From assembly GCF_023195695.1 (NCBI RefSeq), contig NZ_JALPQG010000003.1, positions 62,001 to 126,000 on the forward strand: a DNA stretch of 64,000 nucleotides, in the 5' to 3' direction. The DNA is from Aliiroseovarius sp. S1339 (GTDB taxonomy: Bacteria; Pseudomonadota; Alphaproteobacteria; Rhodobacterales; Rhodobacteraceae). Positions 35,278 to 44,370 of this stretch are shown piece after piece. The notes beneath the pieces are model-generated. The model was not told the origin of the DNA, searched no databases, and saw only the letters and a program-made list of their open reading frames with translations. The number at the start of each line of letters is the position of its first letter. Position 1 is the first letter of the stretch. Both the position numbers and the translations under genes were made by a program.

Positions 35278-35994
35278 CTAAGTGTCGCGCGTCACGCGGG
35301 CAAGGGCCAGCACGCTGACGTGATTTGCACCAGCGTCAAAACAGGCGCGGGTCGCGGCATCAAAGCTTGCCCCCGACGTCATCACATCATCCAAAAGCAA
35401 GATATCCCGTCCCGAAAGCGCGCCGCCCTTCTTTGGATGAGGCCAGATCGCGCCCTGCATATTGGCATAGCGCGCATCCACATCCATCCCGTCATGCGGT
35501 TGCGTGCGCTTGGGTCGCACAAGCGCGTCTGGCGCGTGATCTACATGCAATGTTTTTGCGAGGGCATGGGCAAGCTCGACCGATTGATTGTAACGCCGGC
35601 GCAACAGCCGGGACCAATGGATCGGCATCGGAACAATCAGGGTATCGTCGGTCAGCAAAGACGCAGCCGCACGGGCCAGCCAAGGGGCAGCCGCACGGGC
35701 AAGTTCGGGCCGGTCACCATGTTTTAGCGCTAAGATCACTCGTCGCGCGTTATCTTTGTAGATCATAGCCGCGCGGCCCTGCGACCAAGGTCGATCCGCC
35801 GCAAGGCAAGCATCACAATGCACCGCGTCGCCGTCATCTTCGCCGGGCAGGGGATCACCGCACAGATCGCAGACCAACCCTTCGATAAACGGCGTCTCGC
35901 GCCAGCACGCGCCGCAGAGCGCAAAATCCGTGTCGGTCGGTGCATCGCAGCTGATGCATTGCGGGGGATAAAGAAGGCCAAGCACCGATTGCAT
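35278..35994 (-). CDS. comF: ComF family phosphoribosyltransferase-like protein
   Basis: This 238-residue protein has N-terminal zinc-type Cys pairs (CISCDAPTD, CGAC, CDLCGDPL, CDAC) and a C-terminal phosphoribosyltransferase fold with the PRPP loop DILLLDDVMTSGAS. ComF assists DNA uptake or single-strand DNA handling in competent bacteria. The ATG at 35994 follows GGAAGGTTGGAAA; the TTG at 36009 is not favoured. It is divergent from the methyltransferase gene with a 30-base gap. Confidence 0.9.
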   Translation of the reverse strand: MQSVLGLLYPPQCISCDAPTDTDFALCGACWRETPFIEGLVCDLCGDPLPGEDDGDAVHCDACLAADRPWSQGRAAMIYKDNARRVILALKHGDRPELARAAAPWLARAAASLLTDDTLIVPMPIHWSRLLRRRYNQSVELAHALAKTLHVDHAPDALVRPKRTQPHDGMDVDARYANMQGAIWPHPKKGGALSGRDILLLDDVMTSGASFDAATRACFDAGANHVSVLALARVTRDT

Positions 35995-36024
35995 TTTCCA
36001 ACCTTCCAACTATGGTCCGCGCCC

Positions 36025-36858
36025 ATGACACAGACCGACCCCAATACGCCGCCCCGATTGACCAATCGCGACCAGCTAGCCCGAAACCGCGCGCGTGCGA
36101 CGCCTGAAGGCTTGTTTTTGCAAAACCTTGCAGCGGACGAGGTGCAGGATCGCCTGACAGAGGTTAACAGAACGTTTACCAAACCGGCCGTCGTGACGGG
36201 TTTTCCAGAAATCTGGGGCGAAACCTTTCCCAACGCGAAAATTGTTGCGGATAATAATACGCTTGATCTTGAGGTCGGCGCGCATGATCTGGTCATCCAC
36301 GGCCTGTCGCTGCATTGGGCCAACGACCCAGTCGGGCAGCTTATTCAGGCCAAACGCGCGCTGACGCCCGATGGCCTGTTCATGGGTGTGATGTTTGGCG
36401 GTCAAACTCTGGCCGAACTGCGCGCCGTCCTGTCCGAGGTCGAGATTGAGACCACCGGTGGCCTGTCGCCCCGCATCCTGCCTATGGGCGAAATCCGCGA
36501 CCTTGGCGCATTGCTGCAGCGCGCGGGCTTTGCCCTGCCTGTTGCCGACAGCGATCTGCGCGAAGTGACTTATGGCAGCGCCACAGCCCTTATCCGCGAC
36601 CTTCGATTGATGGGAGAGCGCAATGCGCTGGATCAGAGACATACTGCGCCCCTTTCACGCGCCTTCCTAACCGCCGTCAACAACCGCTATGCACAGCATT
36701 TTCCGGCAAGCTCGGACCGTATCACCGCCAGCTTTGATTTGGTGTTTCTGACCGGCTGGGCGCCGGATGAGAGTCAGCCAAAGCCACTTCGGCCCGGATC
36801 GGCCGCTGCACGACTGGCCGACGCGCTTGGCACGGACGAGAACAAATTGTCCGATTGA
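36025..36858 (+). CDS. NDUFAF5/BioC-like SAM-dependent methyltransferase
   Basis: This 277-residue protein resembles the C20orf7/NDUFAF5 family: no clear Gly-rich motif I in the usual place, but the HDLVIHGLSLHWANDPVGQL and PDGLFMGVMFGG segments are diagnostic. Its eukaryotic relative hydroxylates an Arg of complex-I subunit NDUFS7. A BioC-type role is the other possibility. I infer a role in complex I assembly from the family only. The ATG at 36025 is used; hemH follows after 51 bases. Confidence 0.75.
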   Translation: MTQTDPNTPPRLTNRDQLARNRARATPEGLFLQNLAADEVQDRLTEVNRTFTKPAVVTGFPEIWGETFPNAKIVADNNTLDLEVGAHDLVIHGLSLHWANDPVGQLIQAKRALTPDGLFMGVMFGGQTLAELRAVLSEVEIETTGGLSPRILPMGEIRDLGALLQRAGFALPVADSDLREVTYGSATALIRDLRLMGERNALDQRHTAPLSRAFLTAVNNRYAQHFPASSDRITASFDLVFLTGWAPDESQPKPLRPGSAAARLADALGTDENKLSD

Positions 36859-36909
36859 CACCAGACCTTTGGCCCGCGATTGATCCAAGGTGCGAAACGG
36901 AGCGTAAAC

Positions 36910-37944
36910 ATGATTATGAAAAGACCTGCTGATCACCCCACACTGCCCGCCCGTAAGGTCGGCGTTCTGTTCGCCAATCTAGGCACGCCCGACGGTTATG
37001 ATTACTGGTCCATGCGCCGCTATCTGAACGAGTTTCTGTCCGACAAGCGGGTGATCGACTACCCCGCATGGAAATGGCAGCCGATTCTGCAGGGCATCAT
37101 CCTGACAAAACGTCCGTTTTCGTCAGGCGAGGCATACAAGTCGATCTGGAACGAGGAACAGGGCGAAAGCCCCTTGATGACCATCACCAAGCAGCAGATC
37201 ATCAAACTGCGCGCCGGGTTGGAAAAACGGTTTGGCGCTGAAGTTGTGACTGATTATTGCATGCGCTATGGCAACCCATCCACCAAATCTAAGGTGCAGG
37301 AAATGGTGGCGGCAGGTTGTGACCGCATTCTGTTTTTTCCGCTTTATCCTCAATACGCGGGCGCGACGATGGGCACCGCAAACGATCAGTTTTTCCGCGC
37401 CCTGATGGACGAGGCTTGGCAGCCCGCCAGCCGCACCATCCAGCCCTATTTCGACGATCCCGCCTACATCGACGCGCTGGCCCAATCGGTCGAACGCGGG
37501 TATGCGGCGATGGAGACGAAGCCCGATTTGCTCGTCGTATCCTACCACGGAATGCCGGAACGATATCTGAAGCAAGGCGATCCCTATCACTGCCAATGCC
37601 AGAAAGGCACGCGCCTGTTGAAAGAGCGGTTGGGATGGAGTGACGACGACATCACCACCACCTTCCAATCGGTCTTTGGGCCAGAAGAATGGCTAAAGCC
37701 CTATACGGTGAAAGAGGTCGCGCGGCTGGCTGAAACCGGCAAGAAAAGCATCGCCGTTATCGCGCCAGCCTTCTCGGCTGATTGCATCGAGACGCTTGAG
37801 GAAATTCAGGAAGAAATTCAGGAAGCGTTTGTTGAGGCGGGTGGCGAAAGCTTCACCTATATCCCATGCCTGAACGACGATGACGCCCATATTGAAGCCC
37901 TTATTGGTGTGGCGGAACGCAATCTGGCTGGTTGGATAAAATAG
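36910..37944 (+). CDS. hemH: Ferrochelatase
   Basis: This 344-residue enzyme shows the ferrochelatase run ANLGTPD, the SYHGMPER motif with the metal-site His, and the conserved DCIETLEEI with its Glu. It inserts iron into protoporphyrin IX. The ATG at 36910 has GGAG 8 bases before it. Together with hemJ (49134) and hemW (56498) the window holds three haem-pathway genes. It ends 3 bases before the convergent capsule-type gene. Confidence 0.97.
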   Translation: MIMKRPADHPTLPARKVGVLFANLGTPDGYDYWSMRRYLNEFLSDKRVIDYPAWKWQPILQGIILTKRPFSSGEAYKSIWNEEQGESPLMTITKQQIIKLRAGLEKRFGAEVVTDYCMRYGNPSTKSKVQEMVAAGCDRILFFPLYPQYAGATMGTANDQFFRALMDEAWQPASRTIQPYFDDPAYIDALAQSVERGYAAMETKPDLLVVSYHGMPERYLKQGDPYHCQCQKGTRLLKERLGWSDDDITTTFQSVFGPEEWLKPYTVKEVARLAETGKKSIAVIAPAFSADCIETLEEIQEEIQEAFVEAGGESFTYIPCLNDDDAHIEALIGVAERNLAGWIK

Positions 37945-37947
37945 TCT

Positions 37948-38868
37948 CTAATCCACCTGCCAACCGCGTTTTCGTAGGGTGTTTAGAATTTGATCCTCGC
38001 AATCTTCGGCATCGGCGCGGATCGCGTTCATCATCGTGAACCAATACAGGTAGCGGTCGAAATCCGGCTTCATGTTCTGGACTGTATCGAACGCCTCTTG
38101 CGCACCCAACTCGTGCACGTTGGCAGCGATGTGGTGAAAATCAATCCGCCCAAACAGCACCGCAGGCTTTCCGAAGAAATAGCCAAACAGCGCGGCGGAA
38201 GAATTCTGCGACACAACAAACCGACAGGTCGCCAGCGCTTGCTCCATCTGCCCGGTTGTGACCGTTAGGTTTGGGTAACGATCGCATAGGGCATCCAACG
38301 CGTCACGCTCGGCCTGTGTGTAAACCTCAGCGGGGTGCAATCCGGCAAGCACGGGCACGTTTGGGAAATAGGTCGTGACTTGCTCGACCATCTCGACGGG
38401 GCTGGCTGCCTGAAAACTTCGGTGGTGCAAAAGCCGCCCCTGAAGCGGGACATAGATCGGCCCATCCTTCGTCACTTGCGACGCGGCGCCCTTGAACAAC
38501 CATTTGCGCCACTTATCCGCCCAGTCTTTCGCGACTTCAGCTTCAACCTCGGCTGGATCGAATGTTTTCTGAGCTACCTCGAATTCCCACCGCTTCGCCG
38601 ATGCCTCGATCCGCCAAAACGGATAGAAATAGCTTCGCCGCATGGTCAGGGCGTTCGCATGTAATGGGTCGTCCATCAAAAATAGGGAATAGCCATTGCG
38701 GGCTGCGGATTTCAGCCGCTCCAAGTCACTATTCTTGCGCAATTCCACCCGGAAGCCCTGTTTCTCCAAAGCGTGCGCGATTTTGTTCACAAAGTTGAAC
38801 TTACCCTGACGGGCGTGCCGCAACGGCTCTTGGTCAAGATAGACGCGAAGGATTTTGGCAACCGACAT
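37948..38868 (-). CDS. Capsule-biosynthesis-like protein (KpsS/KpsC-type GT-B domain, tentative)
   Basis: This 306-residue protein lacks signal or membrane segments. Its second half has a pattern seen in capsule polysaccharide synthesis proteins: PIYVPLQGRLLHHRSF (about 136-151), LAGLHPAEVYT, and SQNSSAALFGYFFGKPAVLFGR (about 220-241), which resembles the GT-B donor site of Kdo-type transferases. I cannot place it firmly and the donor is unknown. It may act with the surface-glycan locus at 4.4-13.4 kb. It is divergent from hslVU and converges on hemH. Confidence 0.5.
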   Translation of the reverse strand: MSVAKILRVYLDQEPLRHARQGKFNFVNKIAHALEKQGFRVELRKNSDLERLKSAARNGYSLFLMDDPLHANALTMRRSYFYPFWRIEASAKRWEFEVAQKTFDPAEVEAEVAKDWADKWRKWLFKGAASQVTKDGPIYVPLQGRLLHHRSFQAASPVEMVEQVTTYFPNVPVLAGLHPAEVYTQAERDALDALCDRYPNLTVTTGQMEQALATCRFVVSQNSSAALFGYFFGKPAVLFGRIDFHHIAANVHELGAQEAFDTVQNMKPDFDRYLYWFTMMNAIRADAEDCEDQILNTLRKRGWQVD

Positions 38869-38912
38869 GCGGCCACGCTAGCCCCCGATCCGCACAAGAA
38901 CAAGCCGAGGTG

Positions 38913-38941
38913 CTTGTCTGACCCGACGCCCGCGTCCATAT
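38913..38941 (+). promoter_or_regulatory. RpoH-like promoter of hslVU
   Basis: CTTG at 38913-38916 is followed after 17 bases by GTCCATAT (38934-38941), which fits the sigma-32 -10 pattern CCCCATNT in 6 of 8 positions. Position 25 bases before hslV and the heat-shock nature of hslVU support it. Confidence 0.45.
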
Positions 38942-38965
38942 AAGGTGAAATTGAACGGAGGCGAC

Positions 38966-39523
38966 ATGGCAGAGACAGAATTTTCCGGCTGGCACGGCAC
39001 GACAATCATCGGCGTGCGCAAGGGTGACAAAGTGGTGGTTGCGGGCGACGGGCAGGTCAGCCTTGGTCAAACCGTGATCAAGGGCACCGCGCGTAAAGTG
39101 CGCAAACTGTCACCCGGTGGATTTGACGTGGTCGCAGGCTTTGCAGGGTCAACAGCAGACGCCTTCACGTTGCTGGAGCGGTTGGAAAAGAAGCTTGAGG
39201 CGATGCCGGGACAGTTGGCCCGTGCCTCAGTCGAGCTGGCGAAAGACTGGCGTACCGACAAGTATCTACAAAAGCTGGAAGCAATGCTGATCGTCACCGA
39301 TGGCAAAGAGCTGCTGGTCATCACTGGCGCGGGCGATGTGCTGGAGCCTGAACATAACGTCGCCGCCATCGGGTCGGGCGGCAATTTCGCACTGGCTGCC
39401 GCGCGCGGATTGATCGACAGCGATCTTGACGCCGAAGGGGTTGCGCGCAAGGCGATGGCAATTGCCGCCGAGATCTGCGTTTACACCAATGGCAACCTGA
39501 CTGTTGAGGAAATCAGCCAATGA
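38966..39523 (+). CDS. hslV: ATP-dependent protease subunit HslV
   Basis: This 185-residue N-terminal-nucleophile hydrolase has its catalytic Thr at residue 12 (WHG before [10 protein letters not shown]), so an 11-residue propeptide ([11 protein letters not shown]) must be removed, unlike E. coli where Thr follows Met. The core ([19 protein letters not shown]) is typical. HslV forms the protease rings capped by HslU. The ATG at 38966 has GGAGG upstream. Its stop overlaps hslU (ATGA). Heat-shock control is likely. Confidence 0.97.
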   Translation: MAETEFSGWHGTTIIGVRKGDKVVVAGDGQVSLGQTVIKGTARKVRKLSPGGFDVVAGFAGSTADAFTLLERLEKKLEAMPGQLARASVELAKDWRTDKYLQKLEAMLIVTDGKELLVITGAGDVLEPEHNVAAIGSGGNFALAAARGLIDSDLDAEGVARKAMAIAAEICVYTNGNLTVEEISQ

Positions 39524-40827
39524 CCGACCTGACCCCCCGCGAAATCGTCAGCGAGTTGGATCGCTATATCATCGGCCAAAAAGACGCCAAACGCGCCGTC
39601 GCCGTGGCCTTGCGCAACCGCTGGCGTCGCAAACAATTGGCTGATGACCTGCGCGACGAGGTTTATCCAAAGAACATCTTGATGATCGGCCCCACCGGCG
39701 TCGGCAAAACCGAGATCAGCCGCCGGCTGGCAAAGCTCGCCCGCGCACCATTCATCAAGATTGAAGCCACCAAGTTCACCGAGGTTGGCTATGTGGGGCG
39801 TGACGTAGAGCAGATCGTGCGTGATCTTGTTGACTCGGCGATCATGCAAACCCGCGAGCACATGCGCGAAGACGTGAAAACGCGCGCCGAAGCTGCCGCC
39901 GAAGAACGTGTGATCGAAGCCATTGCCGGAACCGATGCCCGCGACGCCACCCGCGAGATGTTTCGCAAGAAACTGCGGTCGGGCGAACTGGATGATCACG
40001 AGGTTGAAATTGACATCGCAGACAATTCGAACCCGATGCAAATGTTTGACGTGCCGGGTCAGCCGGGGCAGGGCGCGGGTATGATGAACCTTGGCGATAT
40101 GTTCGGCAAAGCGTTCGGGCAACGCACCGTGAAACGCAAGATCAGCGTGCGCGACAGTTATGACCTGCTGATCTCGGACGAAGCGGACAAACTGCTGGAC
40201 GACGAAACCGTGACCCGCGCCGCAATGGAGGCGGTTGAGCAGAACGGCATCGTTTTTCTGGATGAAATTGACAAGGTCTGCGCGCGCGCCGATGCCCGTG
40301 GTGCCGATGTTAGCCGCGAAGGGGTGCAGCGCGATCTGCTGCCTCTGATCGAAGGCACGACTGTTTCGACTAAGCACGGGCCGGTCAAGACTGACCACAT
40401 TCTGTTCATCGCGTCTGGCGCGTTTCACGTGGCCAAGCCGTCTGACCTGCTGCCCGAACTTCAGGGTCGCCTTCCCATTCGGGTCGAGTTGCGCGCGCTG
40501 ACGGAGGAGGATTTTGTGCGCATCCTGACCGAAACCGACAACGCGCTGACCCGCCAATACACCGCATTGATGGGCACCGAAGAGGTCGAGGTCGAGTTTA
40601 CCGAAAACGGCATCGCCGCATTGGCTGCTATCGCCGCTGAGGTGAATCAGAGCGTTGAAAATATCGGAGCGCGGCGCCTTTACACGGTGCTTGAGCGGGT
40701 GTTCGAAGAACTCAGCTTCACAGCCCCTGATCGCGGCGGCGAAAAGATTGTGGTGAACAAGGCATTTGTTGACCAGAACCTTGGCGAACTGATGACGTCA
40801 ACAGATGTAAGCCGCTATATGCTTTGA
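39520..40827 (+). CDS. hslU: HslU ATPase subunit of the HslUV protease
   Basis: This 435-residue Clp/Hsp100 ATPase shows Walker A (GPTGVGKTE), Walker B (VFLDEIDKV), the I-domain between them, sensor motifs and the C-terminal SRYML tail that docks into HslV. It unfolds substrates such as SulA-type or misfolded proteins. It overlaps hslV by 4 bases, a tight operon. The lipoprotein hydrolase gene follows 56 bases later. Confidence 0.98.
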   Translation: MTDLTPREIVSELDRYIIGQKDAKRAVAVALRNRWRRKQLADDLRDEVYPKNILMIGPTGVGKTEISRRLAKLARAPFIKIEATKFTEVGYVGRDVEQIVRDLVDSAIMQTREHMREDVKTRAEAAAEERVIEAIAGTDARDATREMFRKKLRSGELDDHEVEIDIADNSNPMQMFDVPGQPGQGAGMMNLGDMFGKAFGQRTVKRKISVRDSYDLLISDEADKLLDDETVTRAAMEAVEQNGIVFLDEIDKVCARADARGADVSREGVQRDLLPLIEGTTVSTKHGPVKTDHILFIASGAFHVAKPSDLLPELQGRLPIRVELRALTEEDFVRILTETDNALTRQYTALMGTEEVEVEFTENGIAALAAIAAEVNQSVENIGARRLYTVLERVFEELSFTAPDRGGEKIVVNKAFVDQNLGELMTSTDVSRYML

Positions 40828-40883
40828 TGACTAGGCACGCGGCGCGTCCTCGGGTATCCAATAGGCGACCGAAGGAGCCCCGC

Positions 40884-41978
40884 GTGCGTATCATTCATCA
40901 TCTGGCACTTGTTCTGTTGCTTGTGTCCTGCGCGCCGCGCGGCGAACTTAACCTGTATGCCGGCGCTGGTAAGACCGGCGATCTGCAGCGAATCTTTGTT
41001 GGCACCACGCGCGAGATTGATGAAAGTGGCTTTCCCAGCGGCAATCGCAGCCGCGATCTGATCTATGGACGCTTTGATGTTTCTGTGCCTCCGGATCGAG
41101 AACCCGGCAGCATCGCTTGGCCGCGACGCCAAACAATTGACCCGTCCAAGCACTTTCTTCTTGATAACTATTCGCCCATCGCGACCCAGAAGGATTTCCG
41201 GGTGGCGTTGAGCCGCGAGCTCCGGTCGCGCCGATCAGAAGAACGCACGGCCATTGTGTTCGTCCACGGCTTTAACAACAACTTTTCAGAAGGCCTGTAC
41301 CGTTTCGCGCAGTTGAGCGAAGATCTGGCGCTACCGTTTATACCGGTTCATTATTCGTGGCCCAGCGCCGGACACCCTTTGGGATATGGGTATGACCGCG
41401 ACTCGATGCTGATCGCGCGTGACGGGTTAGAGGCAACAATCCGAACGGTCGCGGATGCGGGCGTGGACGAGATTTTGCTTGTCGGTCATTCGATGGGCGC
41501 GCTGTTGACCATGGAAACCCTGCGCCAAATGACCATTGCTGATGGCCAACGCAGTTTGCGCAAGATTGGCGGCGTCGTGTTGATTTCGCCTGACATCGAC
41601 ATCGACGTCTTTCGCGCGCAGGCTGATCGTATCGGGAAGCTGCCGCAGCCGTTCTATATCTTCTCATCAACGCGCGACATTGCGCTGCGATTGTCGGCTG
41701 GGCTGACCGGCCAGACCGCGCGGTTGGGCAACACCACCGATGTGCAAAAGCTGGCCGAGCTTGATGTGACGATGGTGGATATTTCAGCCTTCAGCGACGG
41801 CGATCTTGGTCACAACACCGCGCTTGCGTCGTCATCATTCCTGCGACTTCTTAACAGTGTGCCGGACCTTGGTGCTGCCTATGGCAAAGATCCCTCCTCG
41901 CGGGTCGGGCTGCTACCCGGAACGGTTCTGGTGGTTCAGAATGCAACACGCCTGATTATCCCAAATCTGGCGCAATAG
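40884..41978 (+). CDS. Alpha/beta hydrolase lipoprotein (DUF900-like)
   Basis: This 364-residue protein starts at GTG with AAGGAG 6 bases upstream and has a lipoprotein signal (LALVLLLVSC lipobox, Cys at about 17). The hydrolase domain has FVHGFNNNF near residue 130 and the nucleophile elbow GHSMGAL near residue 205. DUF900-type proteins are predicted serine hydrolases of unknown substrate. Anchoring in the outer or inner membrane is inferred from the lipobox. The longer frame from 40824 would overlap hslU and lacks a signal. Confidence 0.82.
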   Translation: MRIIHHLALVLLLVSCAPRGELNLYAGAGKTGDLQRIFVGTTREIDESGFPSGNRSRDLIYGRFDVSVPPDREPGSIAWPRRQTIDPSKHFLLDNYSPIATQKDFRVALSRELRSRRSEERTAIVFVHGFNNNFSEGLYRFAQLSEDLALPFIPVHYSWPSAGHPLGYGYDRDSMLIARDGLEATIRTVADAGVDEILLVGHSMGALLTMETLRQMTIADGQRSLRKIGGVVLISPDIDIDVFRAQADRIGKLPQPFYIFSSTRDIALRLSAGLTGQTARLGNTTDVQKLAELDVTMVDISAFSDGDLGHNTALASSSFLRLLNSVPDLGAAYGKDPSSRVGLLPGTVLVVQNATRLIIPNLAQ

Positions 41979-41981
41979 GCA

Positions 41982-42575
41982 CTATCTTCGCCGCCTCAGG
42001 TAAACGTAATACGCGCCTTGGCCGCCATGTTTCAGATGTGCCTCGGTTATTTGCAAAACGTGCGGGCGCAACGGCATGGTGCGCAACCAATGCGGCACCT
42101 GATGGCGCAACACCCCATGGCGCACAGGAATTGGCCCGCCATCATCGCGGTGCTTTCCCTTACCTGTGATAACCAACACCAGTCGGCGGTCCATCGCAAC
42201 CGCATCCAGAATGAAGCGGGTCAGAACAGGGTGCGCTTGCGCGATTGTCATACCGTGCAGGTCAAGCCGTCCTTCCGGTGACAAGCGGCCCTTTTTCATC
42301 TTGCCAAATGTCTTGCGATCCATCGACAAAGGTTGGCTGGCAACGCTGTCGGACAGGTTGGGGGTAATGTTGTGCGATCGCGCGTCTGCTTTGGCACTTT
42401 CGCCAACGCGGAACGTCGGCGATTTCACCCGCGGTGGCTCTGGCGGCTTGCGGATCAATTCCACCGGGGAAGGTTCGGCACGCGGGCGACCGGGTTGAAG
42501 CCGCTCGGTGCTGTCCGCAACCTTTTTCCACAGCACCTTATCCTCGGTGCTTAAATGTCTTGGGCGACGCACCAT
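41982..42575 (-). CDS. Smr/MutS2-type nuclease-domain protein
   Basis: This 197-residue protein has a disordered, Pro/Arg-rich N terminus and a C-terminal Smr domain with the LDLHGMTIAQAHPVLTRF and VLVITGKGKH motifs. Smr domains nick or bind nucleic acids. It lies 2 bases after mltA and the three genes smr, mltA and the Tim44-like gene are likely one operon. The substrate is unknown. Confidence 0.88.
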   Translation of the reverse strand: MVRRPRHLSTEDKVLWKKVADSTERLQPGRPRAEPSPVELIRKPPEPPRVKSPTFRVGESAKADARSHNITPNLSDSVASQPLSMDRKTFGKMKKGRLSPEGRLDLHGMTIAQAHPVLTRFILDAVAMDRRLVLVITGKGKHRDDGGPIPVRHGVLRHQVPHWLRTMPLRPHVLQITEAHLKHGGQGAYYVYLRRRR

Positions 42576-42577
42576 GC

Positions 42578-43609
42578 CTATTCCTCGGGCAAGATGGCGA
42601 AGGCGCGCTGGATCGGCAGCAGCACGACCATACGACCGTCATCGCGAATCTGACCGGCCAGACGCCCGGCGCGTTCGCCCGTGCCCCAGAAAATATCAGC
42701 ACGTTGCGCCCCCTTGACCCGCGACCCGGTATCTTGCGCCACCATCAGCCGATTGAACGGCTCGTCGCCTTTCTTTTCCAGCCAAACCGGCGCGCCCAGC
42801 GGTGTGTATTTCGGATCAATCGCCACAGATCGATGCGCGGTGATCGAGCGATTCATCGCGCCCAGCGGTCCTTTTTGAGGCGCTACCTTCCCGATCCGGC
42901 GAAAGAACACGTAAGACGGGTTGGTCATCAAAAGCTCGTGCCCCGCTTCCGGGTTGCGCTTCACCCAGTTCTGGATCACCTGTTGCGAAACCTGATGCGG
43001 CTCATAAACACCCTGCCGAACCAACTCGTTGCCCAGCGACAAAAAACTGTGACCGTTTGACCCGCCATAGCCAAGCCGGATGGTGCCACCTTCGGCAAGT
43101 CGGATCCGACCCGATCCCTGAATTTGCAGGAACTGAAGCTCGACCGGGTCTTCGACCCACGCGATTTCAAGCCCCCGCCCACGCAACACACCTGCTTCTT
43201 CGATATCGCGGCGTGGCAGCCAGGCTTCGCCCGCGTTCAGCTCTGGCGGCTTGCGATAGACAGGATACCGATAGCGAATGGATTCGGTGCGCGAGCCGCG
43301 GATTTCAGGCTCGTAATATGCCGTAAAAAGTGGGTCATTTCCGTCGCGGATCAGGACCGGTCGGAAGAACAGCTCAAAGAAGGTTTTTCCGTCTTCCTGC
43401 TGCGCGGCCAATGCACAGATGGGCCGCCATTGCGGTTCATCCAGATCGCGACAGGTGTCCAGAAAGACGGTCAGAGCCTCTTGGTGGTCATCGTGATCCC
43501 AGCCATCCAGATCGTCAAATGACAGAATCGCAATGTCAGCGTCTTCAAGCCCCGCCAGAGCAGGGGTGCCCAAAAGGGCCAGCGCAAATGCCAGCCCCCG
43601 AAACATCAT
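42578..43609 (-). CDS. mltA: Membrane-bound lytic murein transglycosylase A
   Basis: This 343-residue protein has a cleavable signal (FRGLAFALALLGTPALA) and the MltA core (FFELFFRPVLIRDG, GSGRIRLAEG) with the 3D domain Asp motif AQDTGSRVKGAQRADIFWG. It cleaves peptidoglycan to 1,6-anhydro products. No lipobox Cys follows the signal, so it may be soluble periplasmic rather than a lipoprotein as in E. coli. Its ATG overlaps the Tim44-like stop. Confidence 0.93.
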   Translation of the reverse strand: MMFRGLAFALALLGTPALAGLEDADIAILSFDDLDGWDHDDHQEALTVFLDTCRDLDEPQWRPICALAAQQEDGKTFFELFFRPVLIRDGNDPLFTAYYEPEIRGSRTESIRYRYPVYRKPPELNAGEAWLPRRDIEEAGVLRGRGLEIAWVEDPVELQFLQIQGSGRIRLAEGGTIRLGYGGSNGHSFLSLGNELVRQGVYEPHQVSQQVIQNWVKRNPEAGHELLMTNPSYVFFRRIGKVAPQKGPLGAMNRSITAHRSVAIDPKYTPLGAPVWLEKKGDEPFNRLMVAQDTGSRVKGAQRADIFWGTGERAGRLAGQIRDDGRMVVLLPIQRAFAILPEE

Positions 43610-44265
43610 CCACCTGTGGCGACAAGAAGCCAGTTGGGGTTGTCTGATCCCATAATGCGCGCGAAGGTCCAGACGTCTTTCTGGCGCTTCACCTCGTTCG
43701 GATTGCCTTCGATGATGTCGCCACCCTTGTCGCGCACGACCGAGGTTAGCTCGCCAATGAACCGCACCGTCACTTCACCTTCGCGGGTAGAAGGGTCAAA
43801 TTCGGCGTCCACCAGCTTCAGCTCGCGCAGGCCAACGAATTTCGCGTCGACCGACAGGCCTTTTTTCTCGCGCGCTTCAACCACCGATGCGAATGTCTCG
43901 TAAACATCGTCGGCCAGGAAAGGCTTGATCTGCGCCATGTCACCAGCTTCGAACCCCATCAGGATCATCTCATAAGCACCGCGTGCGCCGCCCAGAAACT
44001 CGCTGACATTAAAAGACGGCTCGGCACCCTTCATTGCGGCCAGCGCTTGCGCGGCTGAACTGCCTTCTGGAACGTGGTCGGTAATATCGCTGTCGGGGCC
44101 GCCTTCGATGACCTCGAACTGGTCGCGCGACAGGCGGCGGTCGTCTTTCTTGGCCACCACGGGCTTCTCAAACCCTTCACGCGTGCCAAGCACATCGCGC
44201 AGCCGCAAAATCAAAAACAGGGCAATTCCGGCAAGAACCAGAAGCTGGATCAGGGGTGAGCTCAT
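43606..44265 (-). CDS. Tim44-like domain protein
   Basis: This 219-residue protein has one N-terminal membrane anchor (LIQLLVLAGIALFLILRL) and a C-terminal Tim44-like domain (about residues 75-215: GAYEMILMGFEAGDMAQIKPFL, RFIGELTSVV). The mitochondrial relative tethers Hsp70 to the import channel; the bacterial role is not settled, though membrane-protein or lipid binding is suspected. It is first in the operon with mltA and smr. It is divergent from fxsA with a gap of 105 bases. Confidence 0.85.
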   Translation of the reverse strand: MSSPLIQLLVLAGIALFLILRLRDVLGTREGFEKPVVAKKDDRRLSRDQFEVIEGGPDSDITDHVPEGSSAAQALAAMKGAEPSFNVSEFLGGARGAYEMILMGFEAGDMAQIKPFLADDVYETFASVVEAREKKGLSVDAKFVGLRELKLVDAEFDPSTREGEVTVRFIGELTSVVRDKGGDIIEGNPNEVKRQKDVWTFARIMGSDNPNWLLVATGG

Positions 44266-44370
44266 TTATACCTCTTTTCAAGCGCCATATGGTAACGCGC
44301 TAACCGGAGACATATGTAGGTGCTGTGCGGGGCCAAGTCCACCGCCCGAAACGAAAAGGAGACATGCCCC

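Noticed and set aside
39481-40557. 358-residue open frame opposite hslU
   Set aside because: Shadow frame; hslU is complete on the plus strand.
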